A DNA stretch of 64,000 bases, taken from contig NZ_SNWQ01000015.1 in assembly GCF_004361855.1 (NCBI RefSeq), positions 62,001-126,000 on the forward strand, read 5' to 3'. The notes under the pieces were generated by a model. It had not been told where the DNA came from. It saw only the letters and a list, made by a program, of their open reading frames with translations, and ran no database searches. Origin of the DNA: Kribbella caucasensis (GTDB taxonomy: Bacteria; Actinomycetota; Actinomycetes; Propionibacteriales; Kribbellaceae). How positions within the stretch are numbered: the first letter of the stretch is position 1; every line of letters starts with the position of its first letter. Below, piece by piece: positions 42,291 to 51,046 of the stretch. Position numbers and translations under genes: made by a program.

Positions 42291-43799
42291 CTACGGCGCG
42301 TCGATCAGGCCGACCGGGGGGACCTGGACGGTCCGGTGGTGCGGGGTACCGCCGAGGATGATCTTGCGGAGCGACTTGTTGTTCGTGGTGCTGGTCTCGA
42401 ACAGCCGCTTCTCCGGGTTGGCGACGACCTCCACGTAGTACGTGCCGTTCGGCAGGTCCGTCACGTCGAAGGACTGGCCGGGCAGGGACTGGATGTAGGT
42501 GTCACCCGAACCGACATCCAGTACCTCGCGTACCGACAGCGAACCGTGGTTGCCACAGGCGGTGTGCAGGTCGGTGTTCTGCGGGTGCCAGTTCGCGTTC
42601 TTCACCGTGTAGTCGATCGAGTCCGTCGCGGCCAGGCAGAACGCCTCCTTCTGGCTGCGGACCACCTCGGTCTGCTTCGCGTTCAGCAGGCTGTAGCGGG
42701 CGAAGTCGGTGAAGTGCCAGTGCGTGTGACCGTCGCGCGCGTCCCACTCCATCGTGCCGGTCTTCTGGTACCCGACCTGCTTGCCCTTCTCGTCGTAGAA
42801 GTACTGGTACGCGTCCATCAGGTCCTCGCCCTGCCGGCGGAAGCCGTCGAGGACCAGCGTGGACGGACCCGCGTTCCAGACGTTCGCGGAGAACTGCAGG
42901 AAGTCGCGCTTCTCGTTCGGCGTACCCTCCTCGCCCGGGCCGACGGTGATCTGCCAGGCCGGCAGCGATCGCAGGTCCGGCTTCGGCCCCTTCGGCACAC
43001 TCGCCTTGCCGGTCGGGCGGGTCGCGTTCGGCTTGAACGCGACCGACTTTTCGGCCTCGGGTGCCTTCAGCGTCTTCACCTCGAGCGTTCCGGCCTTCGC
43101 CGTACGGCAGCCCTCACCGTGCCCGCCGCCGCAGTCCTCGGCATCCTTGACGGTCAGGTTCAGCGCCACGCTGGAGTCGTACGCCGGGATTTTGAAGAAG
43201 GTCTTGTACAGCTTGTTCACGCTGACCTTCACCTTGTACTTGCCCACCGGCAGGTCGGCCGGCTGAGCGTCATAGGCGAAGGTGTTCGCCGACCAGTAGG
43301 ACTGCAGCCCCCAGACCGCGCCGACCGTGAACGGGTTGGCCGAGCAGTCGTCCGGGTACGGCGACGTGTCCGGCGCGTCCGGCCGCGTCCGCGACCCGTC
43401 TCCGTTCAGGCAGACCGACTGGTCCCGGTCCAGCACCTTCTTCGCGGCTGCATCGGTGACGGTGACGTGCAGGAACTTGCTGAGCCCGGCGAAGTTCATC
43501 ACGGCACCGGCCGGCAATGCCTTCTTCTTGCCGTTGACAACCTGGTACGCGACCACCGGGTCGTTGTACGACTTGCGGGTCGCGCGCACCTCGACCGGCG
43601 ACTTCCCCGCCACCAGATGCGTGCCGAGATCGAGATCGACGCCGTACTCCGGGACCCGGTCCAGCGTGATATCGGTGCTCCCGGCAACCAACTTCAGCTG
43701 CGGGTCGACGGCCTGAGTCGCCGTCGGCTTGGACTGCGTCGCGGCCGTGGCAGCCGCGGCCCCGGCGGCCACGGCCACCAGTGCGACAGCGCCCGCCAC
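42291..43799 (-). CDS. Secreted lysyl-oxidase-like copper protein
   Basis: 502 residues from the GTG at 43799. A hydrophobic signal segment (AVALVAVAAGAAAATAA) leads into a long exported region. The C-terminal part contains DGHTHWHFTDFARYSLL and, after it, EAFCLAATDS, the copper-binding histidine cluster and downstream Cys of the lysyl oxidase family. Such enzymes oxidise lysine side chains; bacterial roles are poorly known. The Arg-rich n-region expected of a signal peptide (SRRKGR) is encoded upstream of this GTG, where no standard start codon exists, so the true start is uncertain. Confidence 0.75.
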   Translation of the reverse strand: MAGAVALVAVAAGAAAATAATQSKPTATQAVDPQLKLVAGSTDITLDRVPEYGVDLDLGTHLVAGKSPVEVRATRKSYNDPVVAYQVVNGKKKALPAGAVMNFAGLSKFLHVTVTDAAAKKVLDRDQSVCLNGDGSRTRPDAPDTSPYPDDCSANPFTVGAVWGLQSYWSANTFAYDAQPADLPVGKYKVKVSVNKLYKTFFKIPAYDSSVALNLTVKDAEDCGGGHGEGCRTAKAGTLEVKTLKAPEAEKSVAFKPNATRPTGKASVPKGPKPDLRSLPAWQITVGPGEEGTPNEKRDFLQFSANVWNAGPSTLVLDGFRRQGEDLMDAYQYFYDEKGKQVGYQKTGTMEWDARDGHTHWHFTDFARYSLLNAKQTEVVRSQKEAFCLAATDSIDYTVKNANWHPQNTDLHTACGNHGSLSVREVLDVGSGDTYIQSLPGQSFDVTDLPNGTYYVEVVANPEKRLFETSTTNNKSLRKIILGGTPHHRTVQVPPVGLIDAP

Positions 43800-43953
43800 A
43801 GCGACCGTAGTACGGCCTTTTCTCCTTGAAACGTTGATGATCGAACCCCTCCCTTGCGGGCCTGATCCGCCTCACACGGACCACTGAGCCCTGACAGGGA
43901 GTACGACGCCGGCTACCGCACCGAAGGTTTATTGCAGTTCCTTCGCAGTTGCA

Positions 43954-44928
43954 TCACGCGCTGATCCGGCCGGCCCGGAAGGTCCGGCGATAGCTGTCCG
44001 GTGGCACGCCCACGGTCTTACTGAAATGTCGCCGCAGGGTCGTCGCGGTGCCCATCCCGCACGCGGCCGCGATCCGCTCGATGCCGTCGTCGGTGGTCTC
44101 CAGCAGTTCCTGTGCGCGGTACACCCGCTGCACCAGCAACCACTGCAGGGGCGTCGTACCGGTCGCCGCGATGAAGAGCCGCGTCAACTGGCGGGGGCCG
44201 ACATTCACCTGCCGGGCCAGGTCGCCGACGGTCAACGGCTGGCCAAGTCGCGCCAGCGCCCAACTCGTCAGCTCCGCCAGCGGATGGTCGCGGCCGTCCG
44301 GCACGGGAGCAGCCACGAACTGAGCCTGACCACCGGCGCGATGCGGTGGTACGACCAGGCGGCGGGCCAGGGCGTTGGCGATGGCCGCGCCGTGGTCGGT
44401 GCGGACCAGGTGCAGGCACAGATCCATCGCCGCGGCCTTGCCTGCGGAGGTCAGCACCTGCCCCTCGTCGACGTAGAGCACGTCCGCGTCAACCTTCACG
44501 GAGGGATACCACTCGGCCAGTTCGTCCGCGTGCGCCCAGTGGGTCGCCGCGCGCCGCCCGTCGAGCAGGCCGGCCGCGGCGAGCACGAAGGCCCCGGTGC
44601 ACAGTGACGCGATCCGGGCACCCGCGTCGTACGCGCTCCGCACCGCATCGACAAGATCACCCGGAGGCGGCTCGTCGACCGAACGACAGGCCGGAACGAT
44701 CACCGTGTCCGCCGTACTGATCGTCTCCAGACTGCTGATGGTGTCGGCACGGAACAGCCCACCGATCCGCGCCCCCGGCGAACCGTGGATCGCGAAGTCG
44801 TACCACGGCACACCGAGGTCGGAGCGATCGATTCCGAACACCTCGCACGGCGGGGCCAGCTCGAAAAGCGGCGTCCCGTCGGTCACAACCAAGGCAACCC
44901 GATGCATGTCCGAAAGTGTACGCATCAT
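43954..44928 (-). CDS. GlxA family regulator (DJ-1/PfpI domain plus AraC HTH)
   Basis: 324 residues from ATG 44928 (an ATG at 44907 is an alternative). The N-terminal DJ-1/PfpI domain has the nucleophile-elbow Cys in SLCTGAFVLA near 109-118; the C-terminal AraC HTH pair covers about 228-315 (GDLARQVNVGPRQLTRLF). Regulators of this type sense small metabolites. It diverges by 49 bp from a saccharopine-dehydrogenase-like gene, its likely target. Confidence 0.9.
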   Translation of the reverse strand: MMRTLSDMHRVALVVTDGTPLFELAPPCEVFGIDRSDLGVPWYDFAIHGSPGARIGGLFRADTISSLETISTADTVIVPACRSVDEPPPGDLVDAVRSAYDAGARIASLCTGAFVLAAAGLLDGRRAATHWAHADELAEWYPSVKVDADVLYVDEGQVLTSAGKAAAMDLCLHLVRTDHGAAIANALARRLVVPPHRAGGQAQFVAAPVPDGRDHPLAELTSWALARLGQPLTVGDLARQVNVGPRQLTRLFIAATGTTPLQWLLVQRVYRAQELLETTDDGIERIAAACGMGTATTLRRHFSKTVGVPPDSYRRTFRAGRISA

Positions 44929-44977
44929 GTCGTTCCAGACACTCGTCGGAGCAGTTAGGCTGGTCGAAGATTGCCGA

Positions 44978-46000
44978 ATGAATCAGACCGTGACAGTCTT
45001 CGGCGCCACCGGACACACCTGGCAGTTCGTGGTCGCAGAGCTCCACCGCCGGGGCTGGTCCGTCATCGCGTCCGGCCGCGACGCCGCCCGACTCGAAGCC
45101 CTCGTTGCAGGCACTGGGGCGACCGAAGTACGAGTGGCCACCATCGACGACCCGGCGTCCCTCGACCGAGCGCTGGCCGGCGCCTCGGCGGTGATCAACT
45201 GCGCCGGACCGTTCGCCGACACCGCCGCCCCGGTGATCGACGCCGCACTCCGAGCCGGCATCCCGTACGTCGACATCGCGGCCGAGGTCGAGGCGGTCGC
45301 CGACACCCACCACAAGTACGACGTACCGGCGCGAGAGGCGGGTATCGCGATCCTGCCGGCGATGGCCTTCTACGGCGGTTTCGGCGACCTGCTCGCCACT
45401 GCGGCAATGGGCGACTGGGAGACCGCCGACGAGATCCACCTCGCGTACGCACTCAGCAGCTGGCGACCAACAGCCGGCACCCGCGCGTCGGGCGTGGTGT
45501 CGAAGGGACGCCGCGACGGACGCCGGCTCGTGTACGCCGACGGCCGGCTGCAACTGCGCGACGACGCGGCGCCCGTCACCACTTGGGCCTTCCCGAACCC
45601 GGTCGGCGTTCAGCAGGTGGCTGCCGAGTTCACCACCGCCGACAGCGTGACGATCCCCCGGCACCTGCGGACCACGACGTTGCACTCCTACATGACAACC
45701 GCGGCGATCCAGGATCTCTTCGCCGCGGACCCGAGACCGCCGACGGCCACGGACGCGAGCGGGCGGTCCGCGCAAACCTTCCTGATCGAGGTGGTGGCGC
45801 GGTCGCGCGGCGAAGAGCGGCGGGCGGTCGCGCGAGGTCGGGACATCTACGCGGTCACCGCCCCACTCGTCGTCGAGGCGACCACTCGGTTGCTCGAAAC
45901 TCCTTCGGCCGCAGGGGTGTTCGCACCCGGCGAGTTGTTCGACGCCGCGAAGTTCCTCCAGTCGCTCGACGTCGACGGACTCACCGTCGAGCTGCCCTGA
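44978..46000 (+). CDS. Saccharopine dehydrogenase-like NAD(P)-binding protein
   Basis: 340 residues from ATG 44978. The N-terminal Rossmann fold starts VTVFGATGHTWQ (GATG at 9-12) and continues with INCAGPFADTAAPV and YVDIAAE, the pattern of saccharopine-dehydrogenase/trans-acting enoyl reductase proteins. The substrate is not evident. It diverges from the GlxA-type regulator; its 3' end abuts the GH27 pseudogene. Confidence 0.8.
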   Translation: MNQTVTVFGATGHTWQFVVAELHRRGWSVIASGRDAARLEALVAGTGATEVRVATIDDPASLDRALAGASAVINCAGPFADTAAPVIDAALRAGIPYVDIAAEVEAVADTHHKYDVPAREAGIAILPAMAFYGGFGDLLATAAMGDWETADEIHLAYALSSWRPTAGTRASGVVSKGRRDGRRLVYADGRLQLRDDAAPVTTWAFPNPVGVQQVAAEFTTADSVTIPRHLRTTTLHSYMTTAAIQDLFAADPRPPTATDASGRSAQTFLIEVVARSRGEERRAVARGRDIYAVTAPLVVEATTRLLETPSAAGVFAPGELFDAAKFLQSLDVDGLTVELP

Positions 46001-46009
46001 AGTTCCACC

Positions 46010-46879
46010 CGTGCCGCCGACGTACCCGCAGGTCGCCGCGAAGCCGTACCTGGGCTGAAGCAGCTGGAGCCTGCAGTCGACCACCTACCCGGGCGTCAAC
46101 CCGGACGGCCCGGCCAGGCGACGGTGCGCGACGTCTGGGCCGCCCAGAACACTCGCAACGTCTCTGGCCAGGTCCAGGCCGCACTGCCCGCGCACGGTTC
46201 GAAGCTCTACAAGATCACCCCGAACCAGGCGACCTCACCGAGCAAGCCGGCCGACGTGACCGCGACCGATGTCAGCCGTACCACGGTCTCGCTGACCTGG
46301 CAGCCGAGCACCGGCGCCACGTCGTACAAGGTCTTCGCGAACGGTCAGCAGGTCGCGACAAGTGCGACCACGAACGTCGTCGTACAAGGGCTGCAGCCGC
46401 AGACGCAGTACACCTTCACGGTGAAGGGGGTGACGACCGGCCGATCATCCGAGGTGAGCGCGCCGATCACGATGTTCACCGCGAAGTCAGGCGGCGGGCC
46501 GGTCCGTTACGAGGCCGAGGCGTCGACCAGCACGCTGACCGGGAACGCCGGGATCTCCGGCTGCACCTTGTGCTCCGGCGGCGCGAAGATCGGCAACATC
46601 GGCGGCGACGCGACCGTGACGCTGAACAACATCACCGTCCCGGCGACCGGCACCTACCTGGTCCGGATCGCCTACACCGACGGCGACACCAGCCGGCAGA
46701 GCATGCTCACGGTCAACGACGCCGACACCTACTGGGTGAACTACCACGGCCTCGGCGACAACGACTGGGGCACGCCGCAGATCACGTACCTGCCAATGAA
46801 GCTGTCGGCCGGCGCCAACTCGATCAAGGTCAGCAACCCGACCGGCTACATCGCCGACATCGACTGGATCACAGTCTGA
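46010..46879 (+). pseudogene. GH27 alpha-galactosidase pseudogene with FN3 and CBM35 domains
   Basis: The first part reads QVAAKPYLG, stop, SSWSLQSTTYPGVNPDG, the N-terminal strand of GH27 enzymes with Trp changed to TGA (46055). Near 46110 the frame changes and the sequence jumps to the C-terminal end of the same family (ATVRDVWAAQNTRNVSGQ). The catalytic barrel between is gone. An FN3 domain (SKPADVTATDVSRTTVSLTW) and a CBM35 (VRYEAEASTSTLTGNAG) then follow in frame to TGA 46877. A 251-codon frame starting at GTG 46124 could still be translated but lacks a signal peptide. Confidence 0.7.
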
Positions 46880-46889
46880 CACCACATAC

Positions 46890-46919
46890 GGGGCCGGCCT
46901 CTCCCTGAAGGCCGGCCCC
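46890..46919 (+). terminator. Hairpin after the GH27 pseudogene
   Basis: ggggccggcct (46890-46900) pairs perfectly with aggccggcccc (46909-46919) around an 8-base loop and is followed by tattcg. It starts 11 bp after the pseudogene stop. Confidence 0.7.
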
Positions 46920-46980
46920 TATTCGTGAGCCGCTCGCACGACGTCTGCCGTATTGGCGAGGTATGACGCAGGATGAACCC

Positions 46981-47736
46981 ATGAACGACTACCCGGAACC
47001 GATCGTCCCCGCCGGCGGCACGGCCCCGGTCCCCCGCCGTATCCGCGCAACGCTCGACGGTCGCGTCGTCCTTGACACGATGGACGCGATCTATCTGTGG
47101 GAGATCCCGCCGTACCCGCAGTACTACGTCCCGGTCGCGGACGTGGCGGACGGCGTACTGACCGACACCGGTGAGACCAAGACGTTCGATCACGGCGTCG
47201 CGCGGGTGCACACCGCCGGATCGGGCAAGGCCTGGGTGTACGACGAGGGGATCGCGAAGGACCGGGTCCGGTTCCAATGGAGTGCACTCGACAGCTGGTT
47301 CGAGGAGGACGAGGAAGTCTTCGTCCACCCCCGAAACCCGTACGCTCGTTGCGACGCGATCCGCTCCGGGCGGCACGTCAAGGTCGAACTGGACGGCACG
47401 GTGCTGGCCGAGTCGCGATCCACCGTCATAGTCTTCGAGACCGGCCTCCCACCGCGGTACTACTTCCCGCGGACCGAGGTGAACTTCGAGCACCTGACCC
47501 CGAGCGGCACCCGCACGGCATGCCCGTACAAGGGCCGGACCACCGCCTATTGGTCCGTCGGCGACCACCACGATCTCGCCTGGTCCTACGACTTCCCCAC
47601 CGCGCCGCTACTGCCGATCGCCGGACTCGTCGCCTTCTTCAACGAGAAGGTCGACCTATTCGTAGACGGCGAGCGGCTCGCCCGGCCCATCACACCGTTC
47701 ACGGACGCCGACCTCAGCACGGGCCAACTGGTGTGA
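46981..47736 (+). CDS. Tandem DUF427 protein
   Basis: 251 residues from ATG 46981 (AGGA seven bases upstream); an ATG at 46963 is an alternative. Two copies of the DUF427 fold are visible: residues about 15-110 (IRATLDGRVVLDT, IPPYPQYYVP) and 115-220 (VKVELDGTVLAESR, GLPPRYYFP, YKGRTTAYWS). The fold is a small beta barrel of unknown biochemical role, common in Actinobacteria. The gene stands alone with a strong terminator upstream. Confidence 0.85.
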   Translation: MNDYPEPIVPAGGTAPVPRRIRATLDGRVVLDTMDAIYLWEIPPYPQYYVPVADVADGVLTDTGETKTFDHGVARVHTAGSGKAWVYDEGIAKDRVRFQWSALDSWFEEDEEVFVHPRNPYARCDAIRSGRHVKVELDGTVLAESRSTVIVFETGLPPRYYFPRTEVNFEHLTPSGTRTACPYKGRTTAYWSVGDHHDLAWSYDFPTAPLLPIAGLVAFFNEKVDLFVDGERLARPITPFTDADLSTGQLV

Positions 47737-47784
47737 CTCCCGCGCCCCGCTCGTGGACGCCCGCGAGCTCGCCGATCCCGAACC

Positions 47785-48558
47785 TCAGATGGCCGAGGTG
47801 ACGCCGCCGTCCATGACGATGACGGCGCCGGTGACGTAGCTGGCGAGGGGTGAGGCTAGGAAGACGGCGACGTTGGCGACCTCGGACGGTTCGCCGGCGC
47901 GGCCGAGCGGGATCTCGGCGACCATCTCCTCCAGCAGTTCCTCTTTCGGCCGTCCGGTCGCGCGGACGGCCGCGTTGAGGCCCTCGTCGACGCGGGCGGT
48001 GCGGGTCATGCCGGGGTTGATCACGTTGACCCGGACACCCTGACCGGCGTACGCCTTGGCGTAGCCGACCGACGCGAGCATCAGCGCCGCGTTGGCCGCG
48101 CCGCCGCCGATGTGCAGCGGGTTCGCCGCGCGTCCGCCCTGGCCGACCACGTTCACGATCGCGCCGCTGCCGCGCTCGGCCATCCCGCGGATGACCGCCT
48201 CGGTGGCGTGCATGTAGGTGAAGTACTTCGCCTCCATCGCCGCGTGCAACGCCTTGCTGTCCAGTTCGTCGACCGGTGTCCGCCGGGCCGCGCCCGCACA
48301 GTTGATCAGGATGTCCGGTACGCCGATCCGCTCGAACGCAACCTTGGTCGCATCCGAGTCGGTGAGGTCGACGGCCACCACGTCGAAGCTCAGCCCCTTG
48401 GCCGCGAGCTCCTGCTGAGCCTTGGCGAGGTTCTCGGGATCGCGGGAGATGCCGACCACCTTCGCGCCCTCCCAGGCGAGCGCCTCGGCACAGGCCAGCC
48501 CGATCCCCTTACTCGCACCGGTGACCACGGCCGTCCGGCCAGACAGTTGCAGATCCAC
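47785..48558 (-). CDS. Atypical short-chain dehydrogenase without the YxxxK pair
   Basis: 257 residues from GTG 48558 with AGGAG eight bases upstream. The cofactor motif TGASKGIG is at 13-20, and NCAG plus the C-terminal NPGMTRTARV and VTGAVIVMDGGV are normal. The active-site stretch reads PLHIGGGAANAALML, where the usual Tyr and Lys of YxxxK are Gly and Asn. Such SDR subfamilies exist and may use another mechanism or only bind ligands. It is convergent with the DUF427 gene. Confidence 0.8.
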   Translation of the reverse strand: MDLQLSGRTAVVTGASKGIGLACAEALAWEGAKVVGISRDPENLAKAQQELAAKGLSFDVVAVDLTDSDATKVAFERIGVPDILINCAGAARRTPVDELDSKALHAAMEAKYFTYMHATEAVIRGMAERGSGAIVNVVGQGGRAANPLHIGGGAANAALMLASVGYAKAYAGQGVRVNVINPGMTRTARVDEGLNAAVRATGRPKEELLEEMVAEIPLGRAGEPSEVANVAVFLASPLASYVTGAVIVMDGGVTSAI

Positions 48559-48817
48559 GTCGGTGACTCCTCGTGTCGGGGATGCCAGCGTATAGGTCGA
48601 TGCCGATGCGAGTGTCACCGTGTTCGCCGCCCTGAACAGTGAAAGAGATTCGCCTGCTGCGGCAGCGATTGCGGCGTACTGGTGGGTATGGGAGCCGTTG
48701 GCAACGAATTCGAATCATCGCTTCGCCGGCCTTGATCGGCTGGGTACGATGAGTAACCAGATCGACACTCTTTGTTTCGACGTTCAGTTGCTGTCAGCAC
48801 CGACGCCGGAGGGACCC

Positions 48818-51046
48818 GTGCCGACCATGTCATCCTCTTCATCACCCCACTCCCCGCCCAACCCACCGCCGCTGGCCACGCCTCTGTGGCGGACCGTTCT
48901 TCGCCATGACCTACCGGCCTCGCTGGTGGTCTTCCTGATCGCGATCCCGCTCTCCCTCGGGATCGCCGCAGCCTCCGGAGCCCCGCTGATCGCCGGGCTC
49001 GTCGCCGCCGTCGTCGGCGGTGTCGTCGCCGGCGCATTCGGCGGCTCTCCCTTACAGGTCAGCGGTCCCGCCGCCGGCCTCACCGTTGTCGTCGCCGGAC
49101 TGGTCGGTCAGTACGGCTGGGCCGCCACCGCGGGCATCACCTGCGCGGCCGGCCTGTTGCAGATCCTCTTGGGCGTCACCCGGATCGGGCGGCTCGCCCT
49201 CTCACTTTCCCCCGCGGTCGTGCACGGCATGCTCGCGGGGATCGGCGTCACCATCGCCGTGCAGCAGCTCCACGTCGTTCTCGGTGGACGGGCGCAGAGC
49301 TCGCTGCTCGCCAATCTGGCCGGCCTGCCCGAGCAGTTGGTGGCGCATCACGCCGGCTCGGTCGGCGTCGGCGTACTGACCGTCCTCATCCTGCTCGGCT
49401 GGCCGCGAATCCCCCGGGTGAAGGTGATTCCGGCGCCATTGGTTGCCGTCGTCACCGTTACCGCACTGACCGCCGTGTTCATGGTCGACGTGACCCGAGT
49501 CAACCTGCCCGGGAGCCCGTTGGCCGAGCTGGTGTTCCCGGCGATCCCGGCCGGCGGACCGCTCGAGATCGCGACCGCGGTGCTCACCGTCGCGCTGGTC
49601 GCGAGCGTCGAGTCGTTGCTGTCGGCCGTTGCCGTGGACAAGCTTCATCCCGGCAAGCGCAGCGACCTCGACCGCGAGCTGATCGGTCAGGGCGCGGCGA
49701 ACGCGATCTCCGGCGCACTCGGTGGGATGCCCGTCACCGGCGTGATCGTGCGCAGTTCGACCAACGTCGCCGCGGGGGCGCGGACCAGGGCGTCCGCGAT
49801 CCTGCACGGTCTCTGGATCGCCGCCTTCGTGCTCGCGGCCGGCGCACTGCTGGAGCTCATCCCGATGGCCGCTCTGGCCGGGGTGTTGCTGGTGACCGGG
49901 TTGCGATTGGTTCAGCTCGCACACATCCGCACCCTCCGCCGCCATGACGAACTTCTCGTGTACGTCGTGACCGCGGCCGGCGTCGCCGTTCTCGGTCTGG
50001 CCGAAGGAGTGCTCGCCGGTCTGGTGCTCGCGATCGGCCGGGTGCTCTACCGGCTCGCCCGGGCCACCGTCACCGCGTCCGAGGAGGACGGCGTGTGGAT
50101 CGTCCGAATCCGCGGCACGCTGGTCTTCCTCGGGGTAGCCTCACTGGTGCGGACGTTGCGGGCGATCCCCGTCGGTGCTCCGGTCCGGGTGAAGCTCCAC
50201 GTCGACCACTTGGACCATGCGGCGTTCGAGGCGATCGAGGACTGGCGGCGCGGGCACCTCGCGCGCGGCGGGACGGTCGAGCTCAACCGGGCCGCGTTTC
50301 GGGCGGCGCTGCACGGCGACACTACCCGGCCAGGCTGGCTGACCCCTTGGCAGCAAGGACAAGTGGTGCCTGCGCCGGACCAGCGGGTGTCGATGCTGGC
50401 CGGGATCCGCGAGTTCGAGGACAGCGCCGACCTGATCCGGCCGATGATGGCCAGACTCGCGGCGGACGGGCAGCGGCCGACCCAGTTGTTCATCACCTGC
50501 GCGGACTCGCGGATCGTGCCGAACATGATCACCACGACCGGACCGGGCGACCAGTTCTGCGTGCGGAACGTGGGCAACCTCGTCCCGCCGTACGGGTCGA
50601 ACAGCAACTCGGTCGACGCCGCGGTGGAGTACGCCGTGTCAGCGCTGGGCGTCGCCTCGATCGTGGTCTGCGGTCACTCCCATTGCGGCGCCACCAATGC
50701 CGCACTGGAGAGCGTGGCCGATGACGGGTCGGGTCTGCGCACGTGGTTGCGTCACCTGGAACCGTCCATCCGGCGTGCGGTCGCGCTGCCCGACATCGTC
50801 GATCCGGCGACCGGCGGGATCCTGTCCCCGGCCGACAAGTTGTCGGTCGCGAACGTGGCGCTGCAACTCGAGAACCTGCGGAGTTTCGGGTGTGTTCGCG
50901 AGGCGGAGGAGTCGGGCCGGCTCGAGCTGATCGGGCTGTGGTTCGACATCGGCGCGGCCGCGGCCCGGCTGGTCCTCGACCGCGAGCCCTACCTGGTTCG
51001 CGCGGACGAGGAGCTCGCGACCGCCACCACCCGCGCCGACCTCTGA
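48818..51046 (+). CDS. SulP anion transporter fused to beta-carbonic anhydrase
   Basis: 742 residues from GTG 48818 (GGAGGG four bases upstream; ATG 48827 is an alternative). Residues about 20-410 form a SulP/SLC26 transporter with LVVFLIAIPLSLGIAAASG, a STAS-like region follows at about 425-510, then a beta-carbonic anhydrase with zinc ligands Cys561 (CADSR, with Asp563 and Arg565) and His620/Cys623 (CGHSHCG). The fusion suggests bicarbonate uptake linked to CO2/bicarbonate interconversion at the membrane. The stop lies 58 bp inside the convergent PAP2 gene. Confidence 0.93.
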   Translation: MPTMSSSSSPHSPPNPPPLATPLWRTVLRHDLPASLVVFLIAIPLSLGIAAASGAPLIAGLVAAVVGGVVAGAFGGSPLQVSGPAAGLTVVVAGLVGQYGWAATAGITCAAGLLQILLGVTRIGRLALSLSPAVVHGMLAGIGVTIAVQQLHVVLGGRAQSSLLANLAGLPEQLVAHHAGSVGVGVLTVLILLGWPRIPRVKVIPAPLVAVVTVTALTAVFMVDVTRVNLPGSPLAELVFPAIPAGGPLEIATAVLTVALVASVESLLSAVAVDKLHPGKRSDLDRELIGQGAANAISGALGGMPVTGVIVRSSTNVAAGARTRASAILHGLWIAAFVLAAGALLELIPMAALAGVLLVTGLRLVQLAHIRTLRRHDELLVYVVTAAGVAVLGLAEGVLAGLVLAIGRVLYRLARATVTASEEDGVWIVRIRGTLVFLGVASLVRTLRAIPVGAPVRVKLHVDHLDHAAFEAIEDWRRGHLARGGTVELNRAAFRAALHGDTTRPGWLTPWQQGQVVPAPDQRVSMLAGIREFEDSADLIRPMMARLAADGQRPTQLFITCADSRIVPNMITTTGPGDQFCVRNVGNLVPPYGSNSNSVDAAVEYAVSALGVASIVVCGHSHCGATNAALESVADDGSGLRTWLRHLEPSIRRAVALPDIVDPATGGILSPADKLSVANVALQLENLRSFGCVREAEESGRLELIGLWFDIGAAAARLVLDREPYLVRADEELATATTRADL

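Noticed and set aside
40638..43829. A plus-strand reading frame of over 1000 codons spanning the MFS and lysyl-oxidase-like genes
   Set aside because: It overlaps the MFS gene in another frame and runs antisense to the lysyl-oxidase-like gene; composition is Arg/Pro/Gly-rich without domains, as expected for open antisense frames in high-GC DNA.
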